Assembly: GCF_025950095.1 (NCBI RefSeq)
Contig: NZ_JAPDDR010000004.1
Span: 248,001-312,000, forward strand
Length of the DNA: 64,000 bases
Reading direction: 5' to 3'
Source of the DNA: Luteolibacter rhizosphaerae
Lineage (GTDB): Bacteria > Verrucomicrobiota > Verrucomicrobiia > Verrucomicrobiales > Akkermansiaceae
Below the pieces are notes generated by a model that was not told the origin of the DNA, made no database searches, and saw only the letters and a list, made by a program, of their open reading frames with translations. Positions 25,386 to 34,671 of this stretch are shown one piece after another (position 1 is the stretch's first letter; every line of letters starts with the position of its first letter). The position numbers were made by a program, and so were the translations under genes.

Positions 25386-28300
25386 TCAGGGCAGCTCGGC
25401 CTTCAGGCGCGCGAAGAGCTTCGTGCCCGGAGCTGCCAGCGAGGCCGGTAGCGTGGCGGTCACCGTGCTCAGCCCGGCGGAGGGAGTGTTCGGCGTGACC
25501 ACCGCACCCGCGAAGTCTTCCCATTCGCTGACCAGGTCGGTGCTGTACTGCACCGTCGGATTCAGGTAGGCCGCAGCGGACTTCATCACGAAGGTGAAGA
25601 CCAGATCGCCTTGGGCGTTCGTCGTGGCCGTCGGAAGGTCTTCCGGGCTGGAGACGCCACCGTTCGAATCGAGCACGAACTCGATCAGGTTGGTGATGCC
25701 GTCGGCATCGGGATCCGCATCCGGAGCCGGGTCAAGCAGACCCGCGGCCCATGTGTCGTAGGCCGAAGCCGTATTCGACACCAGCGAGACGGCATTCGCT
25801 CCGTAGACCACCGTGTATCCGCTTGGCGGGGTGACGGTGAAGGTGCCAGTACGAGCACCGGTGTGGGGCACCAGGGTGTAGAGCGACTCGGTGGCCGTGC
25901 CGGTGATCTCCATCGTCGCACCGGTGATGTTGAGCGTGCCATTCACCGCCAACTTGTCGGCCTCGGTCCCTTGGAGATCGATCTTCAGGGTCCCGGTCAA
26001 GGTAGTGTTACCCACCGTGAGCGTGCCCGTCGGATTGAAGACATCACCCGGGGCGACAATACCGGCGGAAGTGATCGAGCCCGCTGTCGAGCCCGCACCG
26101 GCGAGGGTGGTACCTGCTGCCAAGGTGGTGGCTGCCGTACCGGTACCGCTGCCGCTGAAGTTACCCAAGGTGAGCGATCCGGCCGAGACGGTGAAGGGGC
26201 CGCTCATGCCGTTCGCGCCATTCAGCACCAGGCTGCCCGCGCCTTGCTTGATCAAGGGACGAGGGCCGTTAATCGGCCGGGTGATGATCAGATCCTCATC
26301 CGCGGCGCCGTTGGCGACGTCGAGCACCAGCGTGGAGTTTTCCGGATTCAGCGTCAGGGATCCCGTGCCGCCGATGATCGAGGAATTCTCGCTCGGCAGG
26401 ATGGTGAAGGTAGTCGGCGTCAGCGTGCTATTGCCCGCCGGTTCGATCTGGCCGCCGCCGGTGATCGTGCCGCCTTGCATGACGATGCGTCCTTCAGTCC
26501 CCACCAGGCCGATGTGGATCCAGTTCAGCCCTGCATTGAACTCGGTTGTGCCGCCGATGATGCGGAGCTGCTCGAGCGAGGTCTGGAAGTTTGCGTAGTC
26601 ACCGCCGAGGGCGCTATCCACCGACAGGCGGAGAATGCCGAACTCGTTCACCGTGATCGTCAGGTTGTCGCCCGCCACTCCGCCGAAGGGACGGCTGTTG
26701 AAGGCCCCGGTGGCTCCGGTGAATTCCACGGCACCTTCGTTGATCACCAGATCGTTCGCGGCGATCGAGGAGCTGCCTTGGTAGCCGTTGAAGCGCAGGA
26801 GGCCGTCGCCGTTCTTCGTGAGCGTGCCGAGGAAGTCGACCGGGCCGACCTTGGTGAAGGAGCTGCCGCCTTCGACATTCACGATGCCACCACCGGTGCC
26901 GATACGCAGGCGGCGGTCGGTGGTCACGTCCGTCATGACGTGCAGTTCCGCCCCGTCGTTGATCTGCAGGCGGGTGGTGAAGTCGCGGGTGCCGAGTGCT
27001 CCCGGATCACCGGCTACGGTCTTGCCGCCTTCGAGGTAGATCGCACCGGTGAAGGTATTCGGGCTGTTGAGTTGCACCTCGCCCGCACCGCGCTTGAAGA
27101 AGTCGCCCGGGCCGGTAATCGGGTCACCGCTGAAGGTGTAGACGCCGCTGGTGTTGAGCACCGACACGGAGTTCGGCGCGACCGCGCCCGAGATCGTCAC
27201 GTCTCGGTTGGTCGCGGCTTCCGGGAAGACGGCCGCCGTGGCGCTCGGCAGGGCGACTGCAGGGGTCGTCGTGCCTGCGGCTACCCAACTGGTGCTGGCG
27301 GCATCCCAAGTGCTGGCGGCAGAGCCGGTCCAGTTGTAGGTCGCGATGCCGGAAACCGGGATCGTGCCGCTCTTCGCACGGCGGATCGATGGCGGGGTGT
27401 AGTTGTAGACGTTGTCGAGGAGCGACCAGCTTACACCGTCGGAGCTGGTCTCTAGCACCCAGCGGACCGGATCGCGGTCGGCGGCATCGTTGCCCGTAGT
27501 GAGCTGATAGCCGTCGAAGGTCTGGGCGCTGCCAAGGTCGAAGACCAATGGCGCATTGTTGTGGTTGAGCCACTTCGTGCGGAAGTTGCCGTCGACGATC
27601 TTGTCCGCGGTCTCGTTCGCGTTGTTGTTGGTATTGCCCCCCGGATTACTGGCAGTGATTCCGGTAAGCTTCGTGGCACCGTTGAAGAACTCGAACTCAG
27701 CGACCTGCACCAGGTTTGCTCCGCTGCGGAGCGAGGTGGCGGTGAAGCGCACATAGCGGGCGGTGGCGCTGCCACCGGGTACCGCGCGGACCGGGATCGT
27801 CAGCGCACCGTTGCCTGCGGCTGTCGTGGCCGTCAGCATGTAAGGCGTGAAGACATCCGGGGTGATCGGCGAGAGCACTTGGGTGCCGGTGAAGGGGACG
27901 GTGGGATAGCCGGGGGTAATCGAAGCCGCGGTCGGCGTGGGAGTTCCCGCGATGGCCCAGCTCAAGCTGGTGGAGGGTCCGGCGTTCTTCACGATCGCCG
28001 GGAAAGCTTGGTAGACGTCCTGCCCTGCCACGGTGTTGTCCACCACCGAAGCCGTGGTGGCATAGGAGCTGAATACCGGCAGTCCTGCCGCGGCCGGAGG
28101 AGTCGTCACCAACAAGGGACGGAAGGTGAAGTAGGAGTTGGGCACGGCATTGTCCGCTCCGGTCCGGTCGTCGAGGGCTACGAAGTTCACGCCGTCATTG
28201 CTGCCCGAGAGGGTCCAGCGGTTCGGCGTGCGGTCGAGGAAGTCGTTCGCGGTGGCGAAGCGGTAAGCATCGATCGTCGTCGGCGTGGTGAAATTGAAAG

Positions 28301-28691
28301 TGACCGGAACCTTGTTGTTGTCGAACCACTTGGTGTTCTTGTCGCCATCGACCAGCTTGCTGACGCCCTCCACACCTGCCGGAGCGTGGGTCACGCCGCC
28401 GGTCACATTGCCAGCGGTGGTGAGAGCCGTGTGGTTCACCTTGGTGCCGCGGAGGAAGAACTCGAACTCCGAGATCTGCGTGGCGGTGTAAGCATCGCCA
28501 CCGCGGTTCTTCGTCGGCGTGAAGCGGTAGTATTGGAAGGTAACTTCAACGGCGGACGATGCAGCCGTGCCGATCAAAGCGGCGGCAACGATTGTGGGGA
28601 GAACCCGCAGGCGGCTCGACCGATGGTCTGTTAGGCGGGGATCAAGCGGGGACTTCGACGGGTTATTCGGGTCTTGTTTGGGTCGGGTCAT
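25386..28691 (-). CDS. Large surface protein with discoidin-like domains and autotransporter-type beta-strand repeats, paralogue 1
   Basis: A 1,101-residue exported protein. Order: an N-terminal extension with DPRLTDHRSSRLRVLP, a signal peptide (TIVAAALIGTAASSA), a first discoidin (F5/8-type)-like domain (residues about 60-200: YRFTPTKNR ... YRFATANDFLDRTPNRW), a linker, a second discoidin-like domain (about 310-440: VRWVLETSSDGVSWSLLDN), then 450 residues of Gly/Asn/Thr-rich beta-strand repeats of the autotransporter-associated type (TLTKNGDGLLRFNGYQG). Near the C-terminus is DPDADGITNLIEFVL, a common verrucomicrobial secreted-protein ending. It probably binds carbohydrate at the cell surface. 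No C-terminal barrel is present. A paralogue lies directly upstream. Confidence 0.82.
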   Translation of the reverse strand: MTRPKQDPNNPSKSPLDPRLTDHRSSRLRVLPTIVAAALIGTAASSAVEVTFQYYRFTPTKNRGGDAYTATQISEFEFFLRGTKVNHTALTTAGNVTGGVTHAPAGVEGVSKLVDGDKNTKWFDNNKVPVTFNFTTPTTIDAYRFATANDFLDRTPNRWTLSGSNDGVNFVALDDRTGADNAVPNSYFTFRPLLVTTPPAAAGLPVFSSYATTASVVDNTVAGQDVYQAFPAIVKNAGPSTSLSWAIAGTPTPTAASITPGYPTVPFTGTQVLSPITPDVFTPYMLTATTAAGNGALTIPVRAVPGGSATARYVRFTATSLRSGANLVQVAEFEFFNGATKLTGITASNPGGNTNNNANETADKIVDGNFRTKWLNHNNAPLVFDLGSAQTFDGYQLTTGNDAADRDPVRWVLETSSDGVSWSLLDNVYNYTPPSIRRAKSGTIPVSGIATYNWTGSAASTWDAASTSWVAAGTTTPAVALPSATAAVFPEAATNRDVTISGAVAPNSVSVLNTSGVYTFSGDPITGPGDFFKRGAGEVQLNSPNTFTGAIYLEGGKTVAGDPGALGTRDFTTRLQINDGAELHVMTDVTTDRRLRIGTGGGIVNVEGGSSFTKVGPVDFLGTLTKNGDGLLRFNGYQGSSSIAANDLVINEGAVEFTGATGAFNSRPFGGVAGDNLTITVNEFGILRLSVDSALGGDYANFQTSLEQLRIIGGTTEFNAGLNWIHIGLVGTEGRIVMQGGTITGGGQIEPAGNSTLTPTTFTILPSENSSIIGGTGSLTLNPENSTLVLDVANGAADEDLIITRPINGPRPLIKQGAGSLVLNGANGMSGPFTVSAGSLTLGNFSGSGTGTAATTLAAGTTLAGAGSTAGSITSAGIVAPGDVFNPTGTLTVGNTTLTGTLKIDLQGTEADKLAVNGTLNITGATMEITGTATESLYTLVPHTGARTGTFTVTPPSGYTVVYGANAVSLVSNTASAYDTWAAGLLDPAPDADPDADGITNLIEFVLDSNGGVSSPEDLPTATTNAQGDLVFTFVMKSAAAYLNPTVQYSTDLVSEWEDFAGAVVTPNTPSAGLSTVTATLPASLAAPGTKLFARLKAELP

Positions 28692-29118
28692 GTTCTCGTT
28701 GTGTTCGGGAAAGAACGATGGCGCCTCAGCAGAAAGCGTGGAGATCTCTTCAGGACCTGCATATTTGCGTGGATCTACGCGCATCTGCCAGAGGAGGGGA
28801 TTCGTGAACGATGATGCCTATGAAGACATCAGGGGTTGTAACGAGAAGGCGGCCCTTTCGGTTTAGCGCTGTCGGGAAATAGAAAACGAAATTGTCGCGA
28901 TATGCTTCGGGCTCATGGTGCGCATGCGGTTTTGTTTACTATGTCTATCGTACAAAAGGGTTCTTGCGCTAAACGCCCGATAAACAGGGTCCGTGCTTAT
29001 TTTCCCGTTTCATAAACGTGGAACGGATCTGAATGAGTATCGCTCAGCTGGCGTGTCGGAATGGATGAGTGGGCCTCATGTGGTTTTGCGCTTCCTCCGG
29101 GGCTGATCCGCCAGGTGC
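28692..29118. other. Intergenic region upstream of surface-protein paralogue 1
   Basis: About 430 bp between the start of paralogue 1 and the terminator of paralogue 2. The part 28860-28990 is relatively AT-rich and should hold the promoter. I see no gene, no strong inverted repeat and no known riboswitch. Confidence 0.5.
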
Positions 29119-29151
29119 AAAAAAAGCCGCCACCGGGAACCCGGTGGCGGC
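29119..29151 (-). terminator. Terminator of surface-protein paralogue 2
   Basis: Perfect 12-bp stem GCCGCCACCGGG / CCCGGTGGCGGC (29126-29137, 29140-29151) with a two-base loop. On the minus strand it runs directly into seven Ts. It is almost the same sequence as the terminator of paralogue 1. Confidence 0.93.
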
Positions 29152-29183
29152 ATGAGACATGACCTGTGAAACGTGATCCCGGA

Positions 29184-32100
29184 TCAGGGCGTCGCCACGT
29201 GGAGACGGGCGAAGATCTTGGTGCCCGGGGTGGCAAGCGATGCCGGCAGCGTCGCCGTCACCGTGTTGAGCCCGGTGGAAGGCACGCCGGTCTGAACCAC
29301 GGAACCCGAGAAGGTATCCCAGTTCTCCAGGTCCGTGCTGTACTGCACGGTCGGATTCAGGTAGCCTGCGGAGGCCTTGGTCACGAAGGTGAAGACGAGA
29401 TCGCCTTGGGCGTTCGTGCTGCCTTGTGGCAGGGCTGCCGTGCTCGACACCGTCGCGTCGGAATTCAGGACGAACTCGATCAGGTTGCTCAGGCCATCGC
29501 CGTCGATATCGGCATCGGCCGAGGCATCGATCAGTCCCGCTGCCCAGGCCTCGTAGGCAGGAGCGGTATTCGACACCAGCGAGATGGCATTCGCGCCGTA
29601 GACCAGCGTGTAGCCGCTCGGGATCGTCACGTTAGCGAAAGTGCCGGTGACCGCGCCGGTATGCGGGATGATCTGGTAGAGTGGCTCGGTGAGCGACCCG
29701 GTGACCACCAGCGAGGAGTTGGCTCCGAGCGTCAGCGTGCCGTTCACGAAGATCGAGTCGGCCTGCGCGCCTTCGATATCGAGGCTGGCGGTGCCGTTGA
29801 TCGTGGTGCTGCCCAGCGCGAGCGAGCCTTGCGGATTGTAGCTATCGCCGGGAGCCACGATGCCCTGGATGGTGACGGTGCCGGCTGCCGAGCCCTCACC
29901 CTTCAGGGTGGCGGGTGCCGCGATCAGGACCGGGCTGGCGCCGGTGGCGCTGCCGCTGATGTTGCTCACCACCAAGGTGCCTTCCTCGACGGTGGTGCCG
30001 TGAGGACGGTTCATGAAGAGCGCGCCTTCGGTATTGCCGAGGTAGGTGTTCGCAGCCTGGAGGACCATGGTGCCCAAGCCCTTCTTGACGATACCGTAGT
30101 TGCCGTTGATGACCTTCGAAACCACCAAGTCTTCCTCCGCGCCGCCGTTTGCCACGGCGAAAACGAAGTGAGCAGGGTTCGCGGTGAGCGCACCGGTGCC
30201 CACGATCAGCGAGCTGTCGTCGCTGGCGAGCGTGGTGATGGTCGTTTCGCCCGCGACATTGTTCGCGGATTCCGTCTGGCCGGTGCCACCGTAGGTGCCG
30301 CCCTGCAGGACCAGGTCGCCTTCCCCGGCGGTGTCCACGCCGACGTGGATGTAGCTGATGCCGCTGTTGCTCTCGAACAAGCCGCCGATCACGCGGACCT
30401 GCTCCAGCGAGGAGATGGCGCTGATGTAGTCACCACCCAGGGCGCTATTGATGGAGAAACGCAGGATGCCTCCCGAGTTCACGATGATCTTCATGTCTTG
30501 GAACGGGCGGCTGTTGAAGTAGCCGGTGGCCGCGCCGAATTCGACGATGCCCTCGTTGATGACGAGGTCTTGCGCCGCAGGAGACACGGAGCCGTTATAG
30601 CCTTGGAAGCGCAGCGTGCCGTCGCCGTTCTTGGTCAGGGTGCCGTAGAAGTCGGAGTTGCCGATCTTCGTGAAGGTCACACCGCCGTCCACGTTGATCA
30701 CGCCACCATCGAAGGCGACATGCAGGCGGCGCTGCGTGGTCAGGTCGGCCGCCACGTTCAACTCGGCTCCGTTGGAGATCTCCAAACGGTTGGTTGCCTC
30801 GCGCACGCCCAAGGCGGTCCCATCCATGGTCACGGTCTTGCCGCCGAGGAGGTAGACGGAGCCGTCGAAGGTATTCGGGCTGAGAAGCTGGAGCTCGCCG
30901 CTGCCGCGCTTGATCAGACCACCTCGGCCGGCGATCGCCGCACCGCTGATGCTGTAGGAGCCGCTGCTGTTGTTCACCGAGGTGAAGGTCGGGCGGACCG
31001 TGTCGGCCAGCACCACGTCGCGGTTGGTCGCATCGTCGTCGAAGATCACGGCCACGCCATCGCTGTAGGCCGAGCCGGTCGCGGTGCCGGACTTCACCCA
31101 ATTCGTGGAGCTGGTATCCCAGTCGCCGCTGGTGCCGGTCCATTCCAAGGTGCTGCCGGAGACAGGCAGGAGGCCGGTCTTGGCGCGGCGGGTGTTTGGC
31201 ATCGGGTACTCGTTGGCGGCATCGGCCAGAGTCCAGTTGGTGCCATCGGCGCTGACTTCGATGATCCAGCGCACGGGATCGCGGCCGGCGTCGTCATTAC
31301 CGGTGGTGAGCTGGTAGCTGTCGAAGCTCTGCACCGAGCCGAAATCGAGGATGACGGGACGGTTGTTGTGGTTGAGCCACTTCGTGCGGTAGTTGCCGTC
31401 GTGGATGCTGGCCACTGCTTCGGCGGCGTTGTTGCCGTTATCGCCGCCGGGATTGCTCGAGCCGGCGACGGGGACCTTCACGCCGGCATTGAAGAACTCA
31501 AGCTCGGCGATCTGGGTCAGGAGGCCACCGCTGCGCAGCGTGGCACCGGTGAAGCGCACGTAGCGACCGGAGCTGCTGCCTCCTGCCACCGAGCGGAATT
31601 TCTGCGTGGCGCTGGCGGTGCCGCTGGCGTTGGTCGCGGCGATGGTGAAGGGAGTGAGGGCGTCGACCGGCGGCGTGATCGCCTGTGTTCCGGCTGCGGC
31701 TACGGTGGGGAAGCCCGGGGTGAGTGAGGTTCCCGTGACGGTGCCGGTCACGTTCCAGCGTACGCTGGTCGCGATCGAGCCATCGTTCTTCACGATCGCC
31801 GGGGTCGCCAGGTGCACGTCCTGGTTGGCCACGGTGTTGTCCACGACGGTGGTCGGGATGTCGTAGGTGGCGATGACCGGAAGCGGGGAGCCGCCACCGA
31901 TGCCCAGGATTGGGCGGAAGGTGAAGTAGGACGTCGGGGTTGCGTTGTCACCCAGGCTGCGGTTGTCGACCATCACGTAGGTCGTGTTGTCGTTGCTGCC
32001 CTCGACGGTCCAGCGGATCGGGGTGCGGTCCAGCGAGTCGTTCGCCGTGGCGAACTGGTAGGAGTCCACCGTGGTGGGGGTGCCGAAGTCGAACACCACC

Positions 32101-32444
32101 GGGATCTTGGTGGCATTGAACCATTTGGTGGCGGTGTTGCCGTCGATCAGGCTGTTCACGCCTTCCGCGGCGGTCGGGGCGTGGGTCGGCGTGCCGACCG
32201 TGCTCATGGTCACCCCGGAGAGGTTCACCTTGCTCCCGCGGTTGTAGAAGAGGAACTCGGAAACCTGCGTCTGGTTCTGCTCCGCGGTCCGGTTCACCGT
32301 GGGGGTGAAGCGGTAGTAACGGTAGGTCACCTCCACCGCTTGGGACGCCGCGGTGCCGGCGACCGCGAGCGCGAGAAGAGATGGTAGGAGTCGCAGTCGC
32401 ATCGGACGGCGATCAATCAGGCGGGGATCGAGTGCTTTGTTCAT
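29184..32444 (-). CDS. Large surface protein with discoidin-like domains and autotransporter-type beta-strand repeats, paralogue 2
   Basis: A 1,086-residue paralogue of the gene at 25386-28691, with the same order of parts: DPRLIDRRPMRLRLLP, signal peptide (SLLALAVAGTAASQA), discoidin-like domain 1 (YRFTPTVNR ... FATANDSLDRTPIRW), discoidin-like domain 2 (FDSYQLTTGNDDAGRDPVRW), a long beta-strand-repeat region (TLTKNGDGTLRFQGYNG), and the C-terminal DIDGDGLSNLIEFVL plus a small beta domain (PTVQYSTDLENWDTFS). It lacks a barrel. The ATG at 32444 is chosen; a TTG seven codons upstream is possible. Each copy has its own terminator, so they are likely transcribed separately. The pair arose by duplication. 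Confidence 0.82.
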   Translation of the reverse strand: MNKALDPRLIDRRPMRLRLLPSLLALAVAGTAASQAVEVTYRYYRFTPTVNRTAEQNQTQVSEFLFYNRGSKVNLSGVTMSTVGTPTHAPTAAEGVNSLIDGNTATKWFNATKIPVVFDFGTPTTVDSYQFATANDSLDRTPIRWTVEGSNDNTTYVMVDNRSLGDNATPTSYFTFRPILGIGGGSPLPVIATYDIPTTVVDNTVANQDVHLATPAIVKNDGSIATSVRWNVTGTVTGTSLTPGFPTVAAAGTQAITPPVDALTPFTIAATNASGTASATQKFRSVAGGSSSGRYVRFTGATLRSGGLLTQIAELEFFNAGVKVPVAGSSNPGGDNGNNAAEAVASIHDGNYRTKWLNHNNRPVILDFGSVQSFDSYQLTTGNDDAGRDPVRWIIEVSADGTNWTLADAANEYPMPNTRRAKTGLLPVSGSTLEWTGTSGDWDTSSTNWVKSGTATGSAYSDGVAVIFDDDATNRDVVLADTVRPTFTSVNNSSGSYSISGAAIAGRGGLIKRGSGELQLLSPNTFDGSVYLLGGKTVTMDGTALGVREATNRLEISNGAELNVAADLTTQRRLHVAFDGGVINVDGGVTFTKIGNSDFYGTLTKNGDGTLRFQGYNGSVSPAAQDLVINEGIVEFGAATGYFNSRPFQDMKIIVNSGGILRFSINSALGGDYISAISSLEQVRVIGGLFESNSGISYIHVGVDTAGEGDLVLQGGTYGGTGQTESANNVAGETTITTLASDDSSLIVGTGALTANPAHFVFAVANGGAEEDLVVSKVINGNYGIVKKGLGTMVLQAANTYLGNTEGALFMNRPHGTTVEEGTLVVSNISGSATGASPVLIAAPATLKGEGSAAGTVTIQGIVAPGDSYNPQGSLALGSTTINGTASLDIEGAQADSIFVNGTLTLGANSSLVVTGSLTEPLYQIIPHTGAVTGTFANVTIPSGYTLVYGANAISLVSNTAPAYEAWAAGLIDASADADIDGDGLSNLIEFVLNSDATVSSTAALPQGSTNAQGDLVFTFVTKASAGYLNPTVQYSTDLENWDTFSGSVVQTGVPSTGLNTVTATLPASLATPGTKIFARLHVATP

Positions 32445-32752
32445 CTTGTTGGAATCGTGTTTCAATCAACGGCGCCCGAAGGAGTTCGGCACCGGATCGT
32501 CAGAGGGATGGGGGAAATTACTGAAGGTGCCTGCCCCGGCGGGGTGCGGCGCAGCGGGGGGAGTGGAACGGAAGGAAGCGGGGGCTTGGTTCCGATTTCA
32601 ATAAGTCGGGCATTCGGGCGAGTTCACGTGCGTCCGCATGCCGTGGTTTAGCCCTCCAGCCGAATTCGGTGTCGCTTTTGACCGAATCCAACGGAATCTG
32701 CGTTAAACTACGAACCTCGTAGTAGTCTAACAGATAGTAGGTCGCCTCCGTA
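32445..32752. promoter_or_regulatory. Promoter region with two palindromes
   Basis: 308 bp without a gene. It holds a 10-bp palindrome CCGAATTCGG at 32660-32669 and, at 32707-32723, ACTACGA-ACC-TCGTAGT (7-bp arms). On the minus strand the latter is followed by TTTAA, so it may end transcripts of the gene at 32753-33940. The AT-rich part near 32690-32750 lies far upstream of the start at 32444. Confidence 0.45.
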
Positions 32753-33940
32753 TTAAACACGCTGGCTCGCAGCCGCCGCTCCCGCGATCGTCCCCGTCGC
32801 GAAACACCCTTGTATCAGGTATCCGCCTGTCGGCGCTTCCCAATCGATCATTTCACCTGCGACGTGAATTCGCGGGAATTTTCTCAGCATTAGATTCTCG
32901 TCGAGCTCGGTCCAAGCCACTCCACCGGCGGAGGAAATGGCCTCGTCCAGAGGACGGGGGTGTTTCAATCGCACCCTGCAGCGCTTGGCGCGTGTGGCCA
33001 GGGATATCGCGCTCGTGTCTGTTAGATACTCCTTGAGCACGGCGAAGGCGGCCGGACTTAGTTTCCAGCGCTGCATGAGGCTATCGATAGGATACTCGCG
33101 GATGTCCTCTATCTTGCGTGCGAGTTCCTGTTCGCTGAATGTCGGTTTGAGATCGATCGCTATTTCTGGCGTGGACATGCCGCGCAGGACTTCTCCGAGC
33201 TGATAGATAGCCCCGCCCTCCAGGCCATATCGGGTGATCATCAGTTCACCCTTGGCTTCTTTTCCGCCCGCATGTGCGACGATGTTTTTAAGAGGCTGAC
33301 CCTCCGCCACTGCCAAAAGCTCCGGCGACCAATCGCATTCCCAGCCGCAGTTCGCCGGGGCCAGCGGGGTGACTTCGATGCCCAGCCCTTTCAGTAATCC
33401 GGTCCAGACGCCATCCGAGCCGGTAATCGGCCACGAAGCCCCACCGAGCGCGAGCACCACTGCATCTGCCAGGAACGTACGACGTTCATCGTCGTAAGCG
33501 AAAACGAGTTCGTGCGGTGATCCCGGCTTCAGGTCGGCCCAGCGGTGCTTCGTCTTGAATTGCACCCCTTGCGACTTCAATCGCTCCACCCAGCGCCGCA
33601 GCAGGGGAGCTGCTTTCATCTCGCGGGGGTAGACGCGGCCGGTGCGCTGTTCGAAGGTCTCGATGCCCAAGCCGGCAGCCCACTCGCGCAGATCGGTGGG
33701 AGTGAATCCGGCCAGCGCCCGCCGCCAGAAATCCTGGGGCTGGCCCGGACCGGAGTAGCGGGTGACGAAGTGTTCGAAGTCCTCGCCGTGCGTCAGGTTC
33801 AGTCCGCCGCGTCCCGCCACGAGGAGCTTGCGGCCCACCGAGGGCTTGGCCTCGAAGAGCGTGACCTCTGCTCCCTTGCTCGCTGCCACCTCCGCCGCCC
33901 GCAGTCCCGCAGGACCGCCCCCGATCACCGCGATCTTCAT
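32753..33940 (-). CDS. NAD(P)/FAD-dependent oxidoreductase, HI0933/TIGR03862-like flavoprotein
   Basis: A 395-residue flavoprotein. The N-terminal Rossmann motif is VIGGGPAGLRAAEVAASKGA. GRGGLNLTHGED follows, and the C-terminal FAD region is IHVAGEMIDWEAPTGGYLIQ. These match the HI0933/BaiN group of aminoacetone-oxidase-like flavoproteins, in particular TIGR03862. The substrate is unknown. The gene is divergent from the small gene at 34000, with 59 bp between the starts. Confidence 0.9.
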   Translation of the reverse strand: MKIAVIGGGPAGLRAAEVAASKGAEVTLFEAKPSVGRKLLVAGRGGLNLTHGEDFEHFVTRYSGPGQPQDFWRRALAGFTPTDLREWAAGLGIETFEQRTGRVYPREMKAAPLLRRWVERLKSQGVQFKTKHRWADLKPGSPHELVFAYDDERRTFLADAVVLALGGASWPITGSDGVWTGLLKGLGIEVTPLAPANCGWECDWSPELLAVAEGQPLKNIVAHAGGKEAKGELMITRYGLEGGAIYQLGEVLRGMSTPEIAIDLKPTFSEQELARKIEDIREYPIDSLMQRWKLSPAAFAVLKEYLTDTSAISLATRAKRCRVRLKHPRPLDEAISSAGGVAWTELDENLMLRKFPRIHVAGEMIDWEAPTGGYLIQGCFATGTIAGAAAASQRV

Positions 33941-33999
33941 GATGTGAAAGGATGGATCGCCGTGCTGGTCATCGCCGCCGGAGTGTCGCAGTCTGCCGC

Positions 34000-34200
34000 A
34001 TGAAGCTGCAGCAGAACCAGATTTGGAAGAAAGGGAGCGAGTTCATCCGCATCACACGCTTGGAGCGTCTGGAGGTGGCCTACAAGAGCATCACCGATCT
34101 GTCCACGAAGGAAGGCACGCATCACGTGATGACCAAGAAGGAATTCTGCCGCATGATCCGGGGCGCGAAGCTGGTCGACGAAAGCCCGGGAGAGCCTTGA
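34000..34200 (+). CDS. 66-residue hypothetical protein
   Basis: A small basic protein, MKLQQNQIWKKGSEFIRITR..., with coding-like codon use and no signal peptide. The first half looks like a small beta-domain (QIWKKGSEFIRITRLERLEV) followed by a helical segment (TKKEFCRMIRGAKLV). It may be a nucleic-acid- or protein-binding domain of the kind found as isolated small proteins in this phylum; the family is not recognised. The ATG at 34000 is preferred to one 48 bp upstream whose translation is Arg-rich. Confidence 0.68.
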   Translation: MKLQQNQIWKKGSEFIRITRLERLEVAYKSITDLSTKEGTHHVMTKKEFCRMIRGAKLVDESPGEP

Positions 34201-34266
34201 TTCTCCGTTCTTGCCCCGCTGGCCGGGAATGGGTAGGGGAGAAGCTGCATTTTCCCCTCCTGGCTC

Positions 34267-34659
34267 ATGAATGAGAATCACGAGAAAACCGGTCTGGCTG
34301 CCTTCCTTCTCTCCCTTGCCGCGATCATAACGCTTGGGCTGGCAGTGATCCCCGCCCTGATCTGCGCTCTCATCTCGAAGCGGCAGTCGGAGATGGCGGG
34401 CAAGCCCACGGATGGCTTCGCGACCGCCTCGATCGTGGTCTGCGGCTTCGTGCTCTTGTTCTGGGCCGTCGTGATCATCGGCGGAGGAGCACTGATGCTC
34501 GGCAGCGGTTTTCGCTGGAAGCTGCCCGAGATCGGGATGGGTGAGATCCAAGCCCTGCTCTTCCTCTGCGGCGGTGCGGTTTCGATCACCGCGGTCCTGA
34601 TGATCGCACATCGCCGCGCCGCCCGCGTGCGGCTTCTGAAGCTCGCGGGTCGGCGCTGA
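34267..34659 (+). CDS. DUF4190-like small membrane protein
   Basis: A 130-residue protein with three hydrophobic segments: TGLAAFLLSLAAIITLGLAV, TASIVVCGFVLLFWAVVIIG and IQALLFLCGGAVSITAVLMI. The first resembles the start of DUF4190 proteins (a conserved GLAxxxL helix followed by an ISxRQ-like turn, here LISKRQSEM). The function is unknown. It is convergent with pyrG, 12 bp apart. Confidence 0.72.
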   Translation: MNENHEKTGLAAFLLSLAAIITLGLAVIPALICALISKRQSEMAGKPTDGFATASIVVCGFVLLFWAVVIIGGGALMLGSGFRWKLPEIGMGEIQALLFLCGGAVSITAVLMIAHRRAARVRLLKLAGRR

Positions 34660-34671
34660 ATCCATCCGCGC

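Noticed and set aside
29166-31727. Long open frame antisense to surface-protein paralogue 2
   Set aside because: Composition is His/Arg/Val/Asp-rich and unlike any real protein; the minus strand carries the real gene with its terminator.
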